Positions 61,469 to 64,000 of a DNA stretch of 64,000 bases are shown here, piece after piece. The notes beneath the pieces were generated by a model. That model was not told the DNA's origin. It saw only the letters and a program-made list of their open reading frames with translations, and did not search any database. The translations under genes were made by a program, and so were the position numbers. This stretch comes from Liolophura sinensis (lineage: Eukaryota > Mollusca > Polyplacophora > Chitonida > Chitonidae): positions 81,202,644-81,266,643 of the forward strand of contig NC_088295.1 of NCBI RefSeq assembly GCF_032854445.1, written 5' to 3'. Position 1 is the first letter of the stretch. Every line of letters starts with the position of its first letter.

Positions 61469-63786
61469 ATGATTCGTCTGAATGTTTTTGTGATTCTCTT
61501 CGTTCTCGTGCCCCGCTCGGGCAAAGCTAATCGTAAGTTTACCTTTGTAAACTTTTTATTGTCATATGCAGGTAATTGACTTAGTCTTGCAGTTGTCGAT
61601 AAACGCAACGTACGCATACATGCATGGGTCCTCGCTGGCTTAGGTGATGACAGCTCTGCCTCGCTGCAGCTTTCAGACCCTTGACCAGTGAGGCCGCGTG
61701 TTCGAATCTTGGTCGCGATGCTTGGGCTGCGGTTAATTTGAGTCAGAAGGTATGTCAAGCACCTGGTTTACTCCACCTACAAGTCTGATTAACGTCATAT
61801 TTATAAGTGAAAGTCTCTTGAGCTTAACGATAAAAGCTTTCTAGTATTCACCATTTTGGCTGCCATAATTGCTATAATTGCTAGCCATTATCGACAGTCT
61901 GGTATGTGTAAAGAAATGGTAGGTCTGGAATAATTCATGAAACTGAAATGGGGAATATGATAGGATGCATGTAACTGGGGCTATGCTTGTGTGTGTTCCC
62001 TGTGCAGGTTGCAGTTTCTGTGGGTACGGGACGGTCTGTGACGGCCGGCGGTGCTCTTGCCGTGATGGCTTTGAGGGGAAACGCTGGAGTTCGGGCCAGA
62101 GAAGCTTCGTCTGTACAGGTAAAGCTGTTACCATAATCTGTAGTCATACTTGCTTTAACGGAAAAGTTAACCCGCGTTCTGGGAAAGGAAACTATATACA
62201 GCCTAAAATATCTGGGTATATTTACAGTTTAAAAGGATCTCATTTATTATATTTTGTTTTATTTTAAGACATTACATTGATAATGGAGGTTAATTCAAAT
62301 TTTTGCAAATGAATCTTGTGTGCAGTTTTACAGTAAAATGGATGTTGTGCATACAAGGCATGTGATAAATAAATCAAAATATGTCAGCCTAGTTATTAAC
62401 AGACACCTGTCCACGTAATCTCTCAGAGCCAAGACGCTTCCTATTCATGAGGCATGTGAGGGGATAGTCCACCTTTCGAAACTGAAAGTTTGAAGTCCTA
62501 TATACTAAAAGTAAGAAAATGATTTAATAAGAAAATGATAGATTTCTGTTGAATCAAACTGGCTTACACATTGACCTTTCCCTAATGATATGTTATATTG
62601 ACAGACATTAACGAGTGTGTGAGTGGGGCCCACCGTTGTCTGACGGGAACACGTTGTGTGAACAGCGACGGGACGTACGACTGTAGGTGTCGCTCAGGAT
62701 GGCACGGGCCATGGGTCACCGCACACGGACAGTTTATCTGCACAGGTACATGTACCTGCTGATCGGTGAACTCTTCTTGGTTTAAATGAACACCTGACTT
62801 ACACTTTTGTTAAGAAAACTAAAACTAAAAATAATAAACGTCTGCATATCATACATCATGTCTAGGACGGGCATTCCTTGTTTTGTACGATGAGTATAGT
62901 TGATGTGTTTGTGTTTCAGAGAAGAGCCTGTGTGACAGTGTGTATCACCGCTGTGGGACGGGCACTCATTGTTTGTGTGATGAGTATAGTTGATGTGTTT
63001 GTGTTTCAGAGAAGAGCCTGTGTGACAGTGTGTATCACAGCTGTGGGACGGGCACTCATTGTTTGTGTGATGAGTATAGTTGATGTGTTTGTGTTTCAGA
63101 GAAGAGCCTCTGTGACAGTGTGTATCACCGCTGTGGGACGGGCACTCATTGTGTGTGTGATGAGTATAGTTGATGTGTTTGTGTTTCAGAGAAAAGCCTG
63201 TGTGACAGTGTGTATCACCGCTGTGGGACGGGCACTTATTGTTTAGCCTCTAACACCACCTCATACAGGTGTGTTTGCTCCCTGGGCTTCAGTTCTCGAA
63301 CAATCTCGGAGGTGGACGAGATCTATACCTGTTCAGGTATGTCTTATTAGTATAAGAAAGGTCATGAATACATCCACTCTGTATGCGCTTCAGTGCACTT
63401 TCATAAACACGTATTTATTTATTTTATTGGTATTTTACGCCGTACTCAAGAATATTTCACTTATACGACGGTGTCCAGCATTATGAGGGGAGGAAACCGT
63501 GCAGATCCCGGAGGAAAACCATTGCCATCCACAACTTACAGGCCTTCCCACGAACGGCCAGAGAGGAAGCCATCATGAGATGAACGAGCTCACAGCAATC
63601 GCATTAGTGAGAGGTTCCTGGGTTATTGTACCACTCTGGCACGCTAACCACTCGGCCACGGACTCGTCCCTCTCCATAAACACATAAACGCTAAATATAC
63701 ATGCGCAAGTCACATATAATAGACTTTAGAATGCGAAGAGGCACGTGAATTCCTTAAATTTCAAGTTTTTTCTTTTTGCAGAGTAG
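61469..63786 (+). CDS. Small secreted EGF-like domain protein (about 155 aa, 5 exons)
   Basis: Predicted secreted protein of unknown function. Exons: 61469-61532, 62008-62118, 62605-62745, 63190-63336 and 63782-63786; all introns are phase 1, GT-AG. Exon 1 encodes the signal peptide MIRLNVFVILFVLVPRSGKA. Exon 2 is an EGF-like module (CSFCGYGTVCDGRRCSC). Exon 3 is a calcium-binding type EGF (DINECVSGAHRCLTGTRC...TYDCRC). Exon 4 is a third module (CDSVYHRCGTGTYC...YRCVC). Each has six cysteines, and one exon encodes one module. The last exon reads only E-stop (TAG 63784-63786), so the true 3' end may instead lie beyond the window. The acceptor region of exon 4 is tandemly repeated (see the repeat at 62866). 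Confidence 0.75.
61630..61830 (+). mobile_element. tRNA-related SINE in intron 1 of the EGF gene
   Basis: GTGTTCGAATCTTGGTCGCG (B-box-like) at ~61691 follows a GCCTCGCTGCAGCTTTCAGACC stretch. The body ends with GTCATATTTATAAGTGAAAGTCTCTTGAG, a 3' end resembling the main SINE family (TATAAGTGAAATATTCTTGAG). Confidence 0.5.
62866..63246 (+). repeat. 90-bp tandem repeat carrying a 3' splice site and exon start (4 copies plus a partial)
   Basis: The period is exactly 90 bases. Each unit contains GATGTGTTTGTGTTTCAG|AG, a polypyrimidine-poor acceptor, then the first ~23 codons of EGF exon 4. Acceptor junctions lie at 62919/62920, 63009/63010, 63099/63100 and 63189/63190. In the first three units the exon reads into TGA (first at 62991-62993); only the fourth continues into the complete EGF module. 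A diverged partial unit precedes at 62866-62889. Confidence 0.95.
63410..63675 (-). mobile_element. SINE, minus orientation, in the last intron of the EGF gene
   Basis: TTTATTTATTTTATTGGTATTTTACGCCGTACTCAAG tail, AGCATTATGAGGGGAGGAAACC, GGCCTTCCCACGAACGGCCAG, GTGAGAGGTTCCTGGGTTA and GCTAACCACTCGGCCACGG (inverted A box). It is near full length. Confidence 0.88.
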
Positions 63787-64000
63787 TTTGCAAATAGCAT
63801 GTTACTGCAAATGTTATCGTGTGGGTAGAGTGTTAATCATTATTTACTAGCGCATGTAATGAGAATCCCTTTTTATTTACCGTCATTTAATAAGATGTCG
63901 TGCTTAGTTGTCAGGAAAATCTATGTATATAGCCTGAGTACTTATACACGTGGCGTGTGTGTATATGGGGGAATCTGGTTTCGTCGAGGCACGCTAAACC

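Noticed and set aside
61378-61758. 126-codon minus-strand frame
   Set aside because: It is antisense to the EGF signal-peptide exon and a SINE; a shadow frame.
62866-63246. CRISPR-like array or repeat-protein gene from the 122-codon frame
   Set aside because: The period is 90 bp without unique spacers. The MSIVDVFVFQ-type frame is off-register to the EGF exon frame and simply reads the splice-site minisatellite.

Overview
The window is animal nuclear DNA. It shows GT-AG introns with conserved phases, long introns, AATAAA poly(A) signals, tRNA-derived SINEs, fold-back and MITE-like elements and simple repeats. The SINE tail (a stretch ending in CACCAATCAAATAAATAAAT) and the many TACATGTA words look like a lophotrochozoan, most likely a mollusc; that assignment is inference, not proof. 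All exon boundaries were worked out by hand from splice sites and reading-frame closure, with no RNA evidence.

Layout. (1) 1-10.65 kb, plus strand: NAD-dependent glycerol-3-phosphate dehydrogenase (GPD1/GPD1L family), missing only its first exon, with an exact reading frame through eight exons. (2) 12.4-41.9 kb, minus strand: three complete seven-exon genes of the ubiquitin-conjugating enzyme UBE2Z (USE1) family in tandem. The copy at 35.2-41.9 kb is close to the canonical enzyme. The copies at 12.4-18.9 kb and 21.6-31.0 kb are diverged sisters that keep the catalytic cysteine but have a rebuilt post-active-site segment and C-terminus. The middle copy has an apparent UAG codon created across its first splice junction. 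(3) 42.67-43.78 kb, plus strand: CREBZF (Zhangfei/SMILE), a bZIP cofactor, in one coding exon, head to head with canonical UBE2Z. The shared ~790-bp promoter holds two perfect CACGTG palindromes and two CCAAT boxes. (4) 46.4-61.4 kb: no gene that I can support; fold-back palindromes, an (AT)n tract, 24-bp and 52-bp minisatellites, SINEs and a MITE. (5) 61.47-63.79 kb, plus strand: a small secreted protein with three EGF-like modules. The 3' splice site and start of its fourth exon have been amplified into four 90-bp tandem copies, only the last of which opens a full exon.

GPD1 links glycolysis to glycerolipid synthesis. UBE2Z takes ubiquitin from the E1 enzyme UBA6. CREBZF modulates ER-stress and nuclear-receptor transcription. 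They need not work together, but UBE2Z and CREBZF probably share promoter elements. The most interesting signals are the diverging UBE2Z array, the split nonsense codon in its middle member, and the tandemly copied splice acceptor in the EGF gene.
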